59,331 nucleotides of DNA from Phycisphaerales bacterium. GTDB lineage: Bacteria; Planctomycetota; Phycisphaerae; Sedimentisphaerales; Anaerobacaceae. The stretch's first letter is position 1, and every line of letters begins with the position of its first letter. The notes below the pieces were generated by a model. It was not told the origin of the DNA. It did not search any database and worked only from the letters and a program-made list of their open reading frames with translations. Position numbers and translations under genes: made by a program. Below, piece after piece: positions 7,601-15,695 of this stretch. The stretch spans positions 1,779,890-1,839,220 of the forward strand of contig CP070675.1 in NCBI GenBank assembly GCA_020352215.1, written 5' to 3'.

Positions 7601-8862
7601 TGGGCAATCCGCGCCGCTAGGCTGGACTTGCCTTGCCCTCCGAGACCGTGGATGTAAGCCCCGCTGTGTTCGCCCTCCCGAAATGCCCTCAGGATGGTCT
7701 GGATGGGCCGGCGCCGGCCCACAAACTCGTGCAGGCCTGCCACCGGAACCTGGTGGTTCTTTTGGTCCAGAAAGACCTTGGGGATGATTTCGACGTCACG
7801 GCGCCGGGCAAGCCTGCTCTTGCTCAGCACGCCGCCGCCCTCGGAACCCAAGTACAGACGCGCCAGATGCCAGTTGCCGCAGGAACTCGGAGAAAGTTTT
7901 CTTTCCTGCTCGGCCGCAAGCAAATCCAGGCGAGCGCCACCGGCAGCCTGACGCAGCGTTTCGCCCCGCGAGAGACGATTATACAAGCCCTTGGCGAAAA
8001 GGGTTGCGGCACCGTCCCGCACGGGCCCGGCCCAGCCGAGGACCGCAGGTATTCCGTGCTGAATCAGCGAAGAGGACAGTGAGTTGAGTAACCGGTCCGG
8101 CCCGGCGGTCTCACATACCGAAACAAACAACAGCTGCGGTCTATGCACGCTAAGACGCCGCGAAAGATCCTCAACGCCGGTAGACTTGCTGCTGCCCAAT
8201 TCATCTTCCAGCGCCAGAGTCGGCTCGGGTTCGGCGGTACCGTGACACGAGAGGTGAATCACATCGACGTTTCCCTCAAAGGCCAGGGTATCCTCCAGCT
8301 GTTCGAGTGTGCCGCTCTCCTCTACGATCAGGTCCATCTCTATCGTGCCGGTGGCACTTAGAATCGCCGTCTCTTCGGCCTCGAAGGCCAGCTTGCGCTC
8401 TTGACGCGGGGTGGCCGCCACAAACACCGTGCACAGCCGATACCCCGACGGGGCTCTGGGGTCTTTGCGTGGACCGAGACGTCGAACGGAAACAAACTGC
8501 AGGTCGGACCTCGTGGCCCAGTGGCTGGCCTCGTCCGCCAGCAACTCCCACGGAACTTGCAGAAAGGTTCTCTCCTGCTCATCGGGCCGGGGGCGAGTGG
8601 TGAATTCCAGAACCAGGGGGGCGACGGTGGACTCCTTTATCCTCTCCAGCCAGCTCTGATCGTCATCGAGCCAGCGGTATATTTGCTGGCCGAGCTTGAG
8701 AAGTTCGTCCGGAGCGTTGCCGCGATCCAGAATGCCGAGATAGGTCTTGGCCCACTCTGCGAACGCCGCAAAATCCTTTTCCTTTAGCTCCCTGCTTTCG
8801 GCTATTGAGTCCCACAGCAACTTCAGCCTTCGGCGGTCCAGCTTCAGCACGATTTCGCTCAC
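4609..8862 (-). CDS. CHAT protease - STAND NTPase - TPR conflict-type effector
   Basis: 1417 residues. The CHAT (caspase-like) domain spans about 80-340, with catalytic His in HLSCHG (H207) and catalytic Cys in FVSVCETA (C250). A STAND/AAA-type NTPase follows, with Walker A GLGGQGKS (406-413), Walker B VLLVFDDF (499-506) and LLFTSR further on. Residues 916-1315 are ten near-identical 40-residue TPR-like repeats, capped on each side by diverged copies. In this class the NTPase and repeats are thought to sense a trigger and unleash the protease. No signal peptide or membrane segment is visible, so it is cytoplasmic. The downstream EACC1-like gene overlaps it by GTGA. A good promoter lies about 110-138 bases upstream. 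Both catalytic residues and both Walker motifs are intact. Confidence 0.93.
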   Translation of the reverse strand: MSEIVLKLDRRRLKLLWDSIAESRELKEKDFAAFAEWAKTYLGILDRGNAPDELLKLGQQIYRWLDDDQSWLERIKESTVAPLVLEFTTRPRPDEQERTFLQVPWELLADEASHWATRSDLQFVSVRRLGPRKDPRAPSGYRLCTVFVAATPRQERKLAFEAEETAILSATGTIEMDLIVEESGTLEQLEDTLAFEGNVDVIHLSCHGTAEPEPTLALEDELGSSKSTGVEDLSRRLSVHRPQLLFVSVCETAGPDRLLNSLSSSLIQHGIPAVLGWAGPVRDGAATLFAKGLYNRLSRGETLRQAAGGARLDLLAAEQERKLSPSSCGNWHLARLYLGSEGGGVLSKSRLARRRDVEIIPKVFLDQKNHQVPVAGLHEFVGRRRPIQTILRAFREGEHSGAYIHGLGGQGKSSLAARIAQRMSNYETIVLHGRYDAGTILDALGSTSGRKELQDAVAAARRQVEDKPERLGAILQDLLENHFKDWVPDDKGVTVRQPVLLVFDDFEQCLEERPDGPHRVAPELVPAVRGVLLAFRNADTRSRLLFTSRHAFSLNEDGKNLADDLLDVQLRPMETYESKKQAGAKQRARKVTAEPSRTERVIRSGLGNPGLQDLLFSMALENPERCDEVLTELEQFIDAGEPPDEAELPEFLTNLVVERLIGLLSAGERELLRVSTVFELPVPLTVFEPVCPATGLGQAREAVERLLGLGLWDLHEDIVEAGAAAVAAHPLVRPLSGSLGEQEQRVVLDSVLTRLYEAWGGDDGERRPRAADFELARLAAIAPQPDIFRNITDSAPQWLQNRTEFRKGAAPGRREVEVLDGSGQSVSSDLLPTTGELREEADRVEVARDYFQRAIEVLETARQQGEEVDPEELGATLIAQGHRLAQEGRPDEAMMLHGEELSICEQLDDARARAVTLGDIARILVDKGQMDEAMKLHEQELAFYEQLGDTRSRAVTLGDIARILADKGQVDEAMKLHKEELGIYEQVGDTRSRAVTLGDIARILVDKGQVDEAMKLHQEMLGIFEQLGDTRSRAVTLGDIARILVSKGQVDEAMKLHQERLAVYEQLGDTRSRAVTLGDIARILASKGQVDEAMNLHEERLAVYEQLGDTRERAVTLGDIACILVDEGDVDEAMKIHKEELGIYEQLGDTRSRAVTLGDIARILVDKGQMDEAMELHQEMLGIFEQLGDTRSRAVTLGDIACILVDKGQMDEAMKLHEEELGIYEQLDDTRSRAATLGDIARILASKGQADEAMKLHEERLAVYEQLGDTRSHAVTLGDIARTLVSKGQVDEAMKLHKERLAVYERLGDVDTKAVTLWDMAEIEMQKEDWESASKHLTESYEINVELGRLDGICFVGSDLGQLLCASGKTDEGLEILRRSRDGFKQLGWPDEAQQVQDLLDRIEQQQADKGQSNEQS
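4918..6117 (-). repeat. Ten tandem 120-bp repeats encoding TPR-like units
   Basis: The period is exactly 120 bp and the reading frame is kept throughout. Each unit encodes the pattern TLGDIARIL-x-x-KGQ-x-DEAMKLH followed by a variable ELGIY, MLGIF or RLAVY segment and EQLGDTRSRAV. Differences cluster at a few positions, so copies look recently duplicated or homogenised. Order of the variable segment from N to C terminus: LAFY, LGIY, LGIF, LAVY, LAVY, LGIY, LGIF, LGIY, LAVY, LAVY. Confidence 0.95.
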
Positions 8863-8971
8863 GGTGGCAGCTCCCTACATTCGGGTACCAGAACATGCAA
8901 GGTATCTGCAACGGCAAACCCGGAAGTCTGACTTCGGCAAACAATCAGAAGTCGACGTTGATCCAGACGCG

Positions 8972-9000
8972 ATTATAGCGCGTGGGCAGTGACAGTCCAA
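8972..9000 (-). promoter_or_regulatory. Sigma-70-type promoter for the CHAT operon
   Basis: The minus strand reads TTGGAC, 17 bases, TATAAT. The predicted start is near 8965, giving a leader of about 100 bases before the CHAT ATG at 8862. Confidence 0.6.
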
Positions 9001-9195
9001 CGAAAATTGACTATTTTCGATTTTGGCGTGGGGGGGGGTGAACTGGGGGCGTAATCGTGCCGGCGTGGGGCAGCAATTCAGTTTTGAGTCCTGGGTTGGC
9101 GTTTTGAGCTGGGCCTTTTTGGTCTGGTCGAAACAAAATTCTTCTTGACATCCAGCTCGTCGCTCGTAAGATGCTTATAAAACAAATATGCTGAA

Positions 9196-9417
9196 ATGGT
9201 AGTAGATAGAAGACAGAAGGAAAAGACGAGAGGCAGAAGACAGAGCCCGCGAGTGCCGGATCGGCGCGCAATTGCAGAGGCTTTTTTGCAGAACAAAGCC
9301 AATTTGCGTGAGGCCCAAATGTGGGTAAACTCATCCTTAGCAAGGGATTATGAAAATGGGAGGTGTCTTTGGAGGCCGGAAAAACAAAGCCAATTCAAAG
9401 CCAAACAAGGCCAAGTT
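9196..9417. repeat. Degenerate interspersed-repeat patch in a 795-bp gene-free region
   Basis: The gap 8863-9657 holds no convincing gene. It contains a purine-rich stretch (9196-9244, repeats of AGAAGACAGA and GAGGCAGAAGACAGAG) followed by related units: AACAAAGCCAATTTG at 9292, AACAAAGCCAATT at 9383 and AAACAAGGCCAAGTT at 9403. From memory, similar AAACAAAGCCAAT-rich patches are common between genes in Phycisphaerae assemblies. Open frames here translate to low-complexity NKANL- and QSQFK-like peptides and are unlikely to be real proteins. Confidence 0.6.
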
Positions 9418-9580
9418 CGCCGGCCATATCCCTGCCCGCCGGCAAGGCATACAACCGGGCCGGCTGGACAAGAAAGCCCCATTGCAGGTGGGCCAGGAAT
9501 TGCGGCGGGTCACACATTCTTATACCACACACAAAGACCGCGCAACCTCCCGTCATCGGTGGGCCGAAGCGCAAACGACA

Positions 9581-9609
9581 GGGGCCCATGCCTAATCAGC
9601 ACAGGCCCC
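9581..9609 (-). terminator. Possible terminator hairpin after the split LamG gene
   Basis: GGGGCC (9581-9586) pairs with GGCCCC (9604-9609) around a 17-base loop, about 50 bases past the stop codon at 9658. It is followed on the same side by a 16-base motif shared with the other LamG gene (TATCGTCGGCTAATCA, 9622-9637). No U tract is present. Confidence 0.4.
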
Positions 9610-9657
9610 GGGTTGGTACGTTATCGTCGGCTAATCATTTAGCCTCGTTGCGAGACT

Positions 9658-11523
9658 CTACGGCGCAGGCCATAGCTGCTCATCCAGCCATTCATCTGCC
9701 AGAGCCTCAATATCCTCGAAGCCGACGGAACCATATACATTCAGATCGAACGACACACTGAACGGCTCGGTCCTGCCGGCAAGCCTCGCGACCTCGGCGT
9801 GCGACAGTGCCCCAGCGTAGACGCGAACGTCGTCCATGGGGCCGACGAAAAGCCGAGCAGGCGTTCGCTCATTATCGAGAATGCCGATGGCCAGCCCAAG
9901 GGCGTCAGCCGGACCGAACGCAGAAGCGGCGGGCACCGAGCCTTCGTTTTCGCCGTCCACGTAGAGCGTGATCTCCGTGCCCGACATGACCATGCCTGCG
10001 TGATGCCAATCTCCGTCGTCATACGTCCCACTGCTATAGACATTACTATTATCCTCTGCCGCGTTGCTGCCCAATGGACATCGGTGCAGGAAGCGCAGGG
10101 TGCCCGCCCCCTGGAGCTCCAAGAGAATACCGTGCAGTACTCCGGGAGAATAGGCCGACAAGAGGTCTCTGTTACCCGTCCCACCGTCAGACCGGAACCA
10201 CGTAGTCATCGTATACTCCGGCAGTTCGAAGGGGCCGACGGCGAACATATAGTCGTTAAAGCCATCGAAGTTAATTGCTTGGCCGACTACACCTTCTACG
10301 TAAGTGGGCCCACCGGTTGTAACGCCGTTGTTGGTCCCGGCGCTGTCATTGGCGGTGCCTTCAAACTCATAGTGGGCGACCAGAGAAGCGGTGCTGGGTT
10401 GCTCCGGTGTGACCAAATGGCCGCTGGTTCGCCACTGGTTAGCCATGATCTCAAAGTCTGCGAGGTCGACTTCGCAGTCGCTGTTAAGATCGGCATCCGG
10501 TTTCAGAAGTGAAGGAAGGCATCTGGCCGGATTGAGCCTCATATCGTCAAAGTAAACTATTCCCGAACCACCAACTACTCCCGTGCGCTCAAGGCCGACA
10601 CTCACCTCAGTGACATTGCCAAAGTCAACGCCGGCGAAAGCTCCGAGGTTGACATTCCACTCTTTCCACGCGGTCCGCGTTATACTGTACACATCGCCGT
10701 CGTATGGCACCTTGGATCCGTTGATCTTCACATACATCTGGTCGGTGACTTTGTTGTTCGGATCGCCATAGAACCACAGTGTTAAGGCCCGAATCCCGCT
10801 CTTGGCCCAATCCTCGGTACTGTCAAATGTACGTGTGGCCTCAGAGTAGAACGGAGTGGCCGTGTTGTTGTAGGTGAGCGGCATGGACTGCCTACCCGAG
10901 TGCACTATAGTCTGCTCCACCCAGGGCGCCTCATCGGTTCCCACAAGGGCTCCCGAGCCATTTCCGAGACGGCCGGGTTCCGGTTGCGTGTATCCGACCC
11001 CGTCAATCCAGACCTGGAAAATACGGTTGAAGTTCTCGTAGTCATCGTTGTAGCTCTCGAAGTTATCCACGACGAGATACTGTCGCGTGCTGAAGTCCCA
11101 GACATCACCTTCCCAGCTGGTGGGAGTCTCGGCATCGTTGGCCTCGATGATCTTCCAGTAGTAAGTTTGGCCCAATTGAACCTCTCCCGTGTCGTAGCTG
11201 GTCTGAGATACGGTTTGCACCGGAGCAGTACCATCTTCGACGGCCCTCCTGCTTGTGCTCAAGTACAGTTTGTGAAGGGCGGCCTCTCTTCCGGCTCGCC
11301 AGCTAAGAGTCACATTATCCACGTCCACATCCGTGGCCGCTGGAGCCGGATCAGGTTCTCTTGCCCAGACCGGCGTGTAGAGGAAGCGGACCTCACTGAG
11401 CCCGTACTGGGCCGCATCTTTCCAGTTGCTGCGAGCTGTGATCTTGACGTACTTGGCCATCGCACCATCAAGGTCGACCGCGGTGTTGGCTTCATATCCG
11501 GCCGCCCCGGGAGCGTCCGCGAA
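9658..11523 (-). pseudogene. C-terminal part of TAG-interrupted secreted LamG protein
   Basis: This reading frame continues directly, in the same frame, from the upstream piece 11524-12894 past one TAG codon. The first ATG inside it (11460) is in the middle of a discoidin-like domain and has no ribosome-binding site, so it is not a separate gene. After the rest of that domain come a fibronectin-like segment (to about TYYWKI), a DNFESYNDD carbohydrate-binding-like domain, a dockerin-like linker (DADLNSDCEVDLADFEIMAN), a LamG domain and a second dockerin-like end finishing WLDEQLWPAP. The second half is paralogous to the C-terminal half of the protein at 40519-44064. It would be surface-exposed or secreted if the full gene were translated. 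Confidence 0.7.
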
Positions 11524-12894
11524 CTAGGTATCAAACGTCGACCACTCGACGGCATCGGTCGAATAGGCTACGGTGGCGTCCTTGATCCCGAAACCGATAG
11601 TAGGCTCAAGGACCGAGTTGTGATTCCACACCAGCATCTGATACAGCTTGTACACTTTATCGAACTCGTACTGGATCCAAACCGCGTCGGTGTCGGCACC
11701 GGTGCTTAGCCACATGTCCTCCATCACTGTCGAGTGCACCTTGCCGGCTTCATCCAGCCCGGATTCGTTGACGGTATTCACAGCCTCGAAACCGGTGGTC
11801 TCGCTGGAGGCGGTGACCGTGATGTCTGCGGCGGCCACGGGATAGCCAGCCGGTTCAGCCGTGAAGCTCCAGACGACACCCTCGTGTATGGTCGTGCCTC
11901 CCAGTTCGACTGAATCGATTCGCCAATAGTACGTCTCGCCAAATTTCAAGCGGCCCAGCGGATAGCTGGCCTGGTCTTGCCGACCTTTGTAGACACCGGC
12001 CGGATCGGAGGTCACACTGGCGTCGTTGACATCGTCGAAATCGGTGCCGAAATATACATCATGCTTGTCCGCGGTCTCGCCGGGTTGCCAGCTAAGAACC
12101 GTACCGTCTCGTGGCACGTCCGGTGCTCCGTTACCTGGGCTCGGTTGTGTCGCTTCGCTTGAGACGATCGTCTCGAGCTCGAAGCCATTCATACCCCAGA
12201 TTTGGCGGTGAACACCTGCGGCATCTGAGTAGGGCGCAAAACGAAAGACAACATCATCTGTCCCATTGGCAGTAATTGACGTGCGATAGGTTGAAGGAAG
12301 TGAGTATGCGTCAGGACCACCTTCTGTTGCGCCGGAATCGGGGGTGCCGCCTGCGGTTCCATCAGTCATAAGACCATCGGCGAGTGGAACGAAAGTCGCG
12401 CCGCCATCTGTCGAAAGCCAGACTGCGAATGGGCCGTGACAATGTTTGGTATCGTGATGGAATGACGTCCACGCATGGACGCCAGCGGGTAACCCACCGA
12501 GAGTCAGTGTCATATAAGTGGGGGTGCCTGTGGTGCCATCCCAGTTGCCGTGACCACCATTGCCAGTGCGCGTATCGATGCCGATCCAGTCGGTGACGAG
12601 GTCAATATCACCTGCATCATCGTTCCAGGTAGCATCATTAGCGGCACCGCGGTCAATTGACTGCTGTACGCGGTTGTCTGTGGTATTTGGCCAGGCTGGA
12701 GTCACCGTGATTCCGCCGTAATCGGCGGTGATGAAGTCAGCAGGAACTTCATGTCCTGCAGAATATGCTTGCCAACCTTCCTGGTTGTAGGGCCCGCCAT
12801 CCTGAGTGAGAGAGCTAAAATCTACTCTTAAGACGATACCGGCTGAGGCAGTGCTTGCCATCATAACGACCACTACGAATAGTCTTCGGAACAT
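11524..12894 (-). CDS. Secreted multidomain protein, N-terminal part up to in-frame TAG
   Basis: The start at 12894 is supported by AGGAGG eight bases upstream and gives a signal peptide (MFRRLFVVVVMMASTASA). Residues about 19-225 form an uncharacterised domain nearly identical in pattern to the PEP-CTERM protein next door and also resembling the start of the CotH protein at 15696. A fibronectin-like segment follows (TYYWRIDSVELGGTT region), then the first part of a discoidin (F5/8C)-like domain, cut by TAG at codon 457 (11524-11526). The same frame then carries on for about 620 codons to 9658. I read this as one gene with a nonsense change. Function is unknown; the domains suggest carbohydrate binding or a surface structure. 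Confidence 0.75.
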   Translation of the reverse strand: MFRRLFVVVVMMASTASAGIVLRVDFSSLTQDGGPYNQEGWQAYSAGHEVPADFITADYGGITVTPAWPNTTDNRVQQSIDRGAANDATWNDDAGDIDLVTDWIGIDTRTGNGGHGNWDGTTGTPTYMTLTLGGLPAGVHAWTSFHHDTKHCHGPFAVWLSTDGGATFVPLADGLMTDGTAGGTPDSGATEGGPDAYSLPSTYRTSITANGTDDVVFRFAPYSDAAGVHRQIWGMNGFELETIVSSEATQPSPGNGAPDVPRDGTVLSWQPGETADKHDVYFGTDFDDVNDASVTSDPAGVYKGRQDQASYPLGRLKFGETYYWRIDSVELGGTTIHEGVVWSFTAEPAGYPVAAADITVTASSETTGFEAVNTVNESGLDEAGKVHSTVMEDMWLSTGADTDAVWIQYEFDKVYKLYQMLVWNHNSVLEPTIGFGIKDATVAYSTDAVEWSTFDT

Positions 12895-13215
12895 CTTTAC
12901 GTCCTCCTGTTCTTGTTGTGAAACACGAACGTTTCTGCAAGGCCCCACCGCGTCAACTGCCCAGATGACTCCTGGGTGGCAATTCGCTTTGCCAGAGATC
13001 CTTTAATTGCAAATGGAAAAAGGGTGAAACGTACCGAACCTTTTTCGGCCGTCTGCTTCACCCTGTCCTAATGTTCAGAAGTCCAGACAATCCAACTGTG
13101 CGTCTGTGCACAGCGCGCACAGCGCATAGTAGCAACTCCAACATCCGTTGCGTGTCGAACCGACCTGGTGGAGAACGGTCGATCCAACTCCAGTCACCCC
13201 TGATCAAGGCCTGTA
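12895..13215. other. Gap between two paralogous secreted-protein genes
   Basis: Contains the terminator at 13014-13064 and the leader of the split LamG gene. Nothing else was recognised apart from a sigma-54-like sequence with wrong spacing, which I rejected. Confidence 0.5.
13014..13064 (-). terminator. Rho-independent terminator with nested stem
   Basis: On the minus strand AGGGTGAA and TTCACCCT form an 8-bp outer stem (arms at 13057-13064 and 13021-13028). An inner CCGAA/TTCGG hairpin lies within it, and the outer stem is followed directly by TTTTTCC. It lies about 150 bases past the PEP-CTERM gene stop, in the right orientation. Confidence 0.65.
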
Positions 13216-14057
13216 CTACGAACGACGACGTCTAAGAAGCAGTCCACCGAGGCCCAACAACGCAATTGTCGCCGGCTCGGGAACAAGCTCGAAGCCATTC
13301 ATACCCCAGATTTGGCGGTGAACACCTGCTGCATCTGAGTAGGGCGCCCAACGCAACACAACATCATCAGTGCCATTTGCAGCAAACGACATGCGATACG
13401 TTGAAGGAAGCAAGTACGGATCAGGACCACCTTCCAGTGCATCATCGCCAGAGTCGGGGGTGCCGCCCGTGGTTCCATCGGTCATAAGACCATCGGCCAG
13501 CTGTGCGAAAGTTCCGCCGCCATCTGTTGAAAGCCAGACTGCGAATGGGCCGTGAACATGCTCGGTGTCGTGATGGAACGATGTCCAGTCGTAATCGCCA
13601 GCGGCTAACCCACCGAGTGCGAGTGTCATATAAGTGGGTGTGCCTGAGACGCCGTCCCAGTCACCGTTGCCACCATTACCGGTGCGTGTATCAATGCCTA
13701 TGAAGTCGGTGACCAGGTCGATATCCCCTGCGGCGTTGTCCCAGCTAGCGTCATAAGTGGCACTCCGGTCGATCGACTGCTGAACGCGGTTGTCCGTCGT
13801 ATTTGGCCAGGCGGGAGTCACAGTGATTCCGCCGTAATTGGCCGTGCCAAATTCAGCAGTCACTTCATGATCCGCATGATAAGACGACCAACCGGGTTGA
13901 TTGTGGTTGGCCACAAAGAGGCTTGGATCACCGGCAGTGCTTGAATCACCACCACTATCCTGATTCGAGTTAAAATCTACCTGTAAGACAATACCGGCTG
14001 AGGCAGAAGTTGCCATCAACAACCCGCTGCCACAGCCAAACAGATAACCTTTTTCAT
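13216..14057 (-). CDS. PEP-CTERM protein with uncharacterised N-terminal domain; frameshift in signal peptide
   Basis: The body is one uncharacterised domain (GIVLQVDFNS to IWGMNGFEL), followed by a clear PEP-CTERM tail: VPEPATIALLGLGGLLLRRR. The tail marks it for exosortase processing; no exosortase gene is in the window. The best start is ATG 14057, with GGAGG nine bases upstream, reading MKKVICLAVAAG. That frame meets TGA after 13 codons. The signal-peptide end (LLMATSASA) and the body lie in the next frame, so a single base is missing around the GGG at about 14020. The only in-frame alternative upstream is a TTG inside the ribosome-binding site. It is paralogous to the first 225 residues of the next gene. 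Either a recent frameshift or a sequence error. Confidence 0.8.
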
Positions 14058-14362
14058 CAATCACATCCTCCAAAATGGACTTTTACATCCCCCAAATCAC
14101 TCCGACAATTTCAGCTTGCTGCTTCGCCACGATTCCATTGAGACCGGTCACCAAGCGGCCTCAATAGTATCCGCGACCGCCTTTACCGCACCAGAATTTC
14201 GGACTTTGGTCAAGTAAATTTTGGGGCTGCCCCCTTCGAATTTGGGCCAGAAACCGCGTTTTTCGGCCTGAATACGTAAAAAGGGCGATGATGTACCCGC
14301 TATTGTGGCGCCAAGTGATCATATTCCCGCGGCAAGAATTCTCGGCCAACCGTGTTGCCTGC
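14058..14362. other. Gene-free stretch between prepilin and PEP-CTERM genes
   Basis: Apart from the ribosome-binding site of the PEP-CTERM gene, no gene, sigma-54 site or clear hairpin was seen. Confidence 0.4.
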
Positions 14363-15223
14363 TCATCTGGCGTCCATGTGGCGATATGCCCAGCCGTCGG
14401 CCATATACTCAATATCCAGTGTCTGGTTATCGGGGGGATATTCGATGCCGTACAGCGTCACCCCTTGATTGATCAACTTATCCACGCGCTCGATGGTGAA
14501 GCGATCTCGCCATTTCCGCACCTCCGAATGACCGTCGCAGAACCCCAGGATACTGCTGTCACCGTGGTTGACTGCCATCGGTCCCCACCAGCCCCACTCG
14601 TTCACTCCCGTATACTCGGGGGCTCCGAATGCAAAATGATGGCTTGAATTCCAATTGCGTGTTTCGCCGGACTCCACAAACACATAACGGGTCGACGGCG
14701 AAGTAATCTCGTCGAACCTCCTGATCTGCATGTTGTATTGGGGATCGCTCGGGTCTGGATGTCCATACAAACACATGGGGACACCGTAAGAGACAAAAAC
14801 CGTGGTTCCGTCATAAATGCTCTTGCGGACATTGTCGGCAGGACAGTGATAAATGTCCGCGTCTCTAACATATGGGTATAAAACACCCACTTTAATTCCC
14901 CGGATCTCATCCTCCTTTGTCACCGCAGGATCTGTTTGGGTGTTGCTGAGCAGGTTGCCGCTCGCGCCGCGAGGCACTCCGCACCAGCCGACGTACGCAC
15001 CGCCCGGCTCGGTGCCATTGTCCTCGGAGCTCATGATGCGACCGTCATTATCTCCCATGTACACGTACCAACCCAACGCAAGATTCTTGGTGTTGCTCAG
15101 ACACACCACCGAGCCTGCCTTTCGCTTAGCCAAGCTCAGTGCCGGCATAATGACGGCCATCAAAATCGCGATAATCGCGATCACCACCAGCAACTCGATC
15201 AGGGTAAAAGCTTTCGTTTTCAT
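14363..15223 (-). CDS. Type II-secretion-like prepilin (planctomycete N-methylation type)
   Basis: 286 residues from ATG 15223. The N-terminus MKTKAFTLIELLVVIAIIAI is a prepilin peptidase/N-methylation motif, with Ala rather than Gly before the conserved Phe, and Glu at mature position 5. The rest is a globular domain ending in a His-x9-Asp-Gly pattern (VNHGDSSILGFCDGHSEVRK), as in the many DUF1559-like prepilins of planctomycetes. It is probably an inner-membrane or periplasmic pseudopilin-like protein. No secretion ATPase or peptidase is nearby, as is usual for these solitary genes. A longer start at TTG 15247 is possible but less likely. Confidence 0.9.
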   Translation of the reverse strand: MKTKAFTLIELLVVIAIIAILMAVIMPALSLAKRKAGSVVCLSNTKNLALGWYVYMGDNDGRIMSSEDNGTEPGGAYVGWCGVPRGASGNLLSNTQTDPAVTKEDEIRGIKVGVLYPYVRDADIYHCPADNVRKSIYDGTTVFVSYGVPMCLYGHPDPSDPQYNMQIRRFDEITSPSTRYVFVESGETRNWNSSHHFAFGAPEYTGVNEWGWWGPMAVNHGDSSILGFCDGHSEVRKWRDRFTIERVDKLINQGVTLYGIEYPPDNQTLDIEYMADGWAYRHMDAR

Positions 15224-15695
15224 AGCCTTGCTCTTTGTAGTAGGCAACGGGGCCGCGCCCTGCTCTCCTCACGAGTGGATGCAGGACAAACGTCTGCAGA
15301 CGCAATGCCCTACAATACGGTTCAATTATACTCCAACGATGCCGCGAATGGAACCTCATTTTATCATAAAAAGAATCCTCATCTCGTGTAGGTGATAGGG
15401 AGATTTGACGGCACGTCGGGCCTTATTGGCCGCTCGGCTGGTCGCAAGGGCGGGCAGTGCTACTGGAGTTTGGCGGCTTACTCTGCCATAATAGGGCAGT
15501 TTTCGTGCACAAGCACCATCTGCGAAGTCGAACGGGCAAGCTCGGTTCAAATGACTTACATGCGTGAGAATAATCACCTTGGATGGAGGTTGCTTGAGGA
15601 TACCGAGACGGTTCAGGAGAAGCGGTAGAATCTGCTCAGGAACGGAATCCCGGGTTTCTTGAGAGTTTTGGAGCTGGCTCATCTGCGGCCGGCAA
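15224..15695. other. Divergent intergenic region
   Basis: Separates the prepilin (minus) from the CotH protein (plus). A candidate minus-strand promoter lies at 15325-15353. No gene was recognised. Confidence 0.4.
15325..15353 (-). promoter_or_regulatory. Candidate sigma-70 promoter for the prepilin
   Basis: The minus strand reads TTCCAT, 17 bases, TATAAT. The -10 box is perfect and the -35 box weak. The leader to ATG 15223 would be about 95 bases. Confidence 0.4.

Noticed and set aside
4352-11526. Idea that TAG is read as an amino acid in this organism
   Set aside because: TAG is the natural end of several intact genes here, including the response regulator, the histidine kinase and the isomerase-like gene, so general recoding does not fit.
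9799-11709. Two plus-strand frames of 237 and 269 codons
   Set aside because: Antisense to the split LamG gene. No ribosome-binding sites and no domains.
12979-12994. Sigma-54-like sequence TGGCAA-N6-TTGC upstream of the split LamG gene
   Set aside because: The spacer is one base too long and no paired palindromes were seen upstream.
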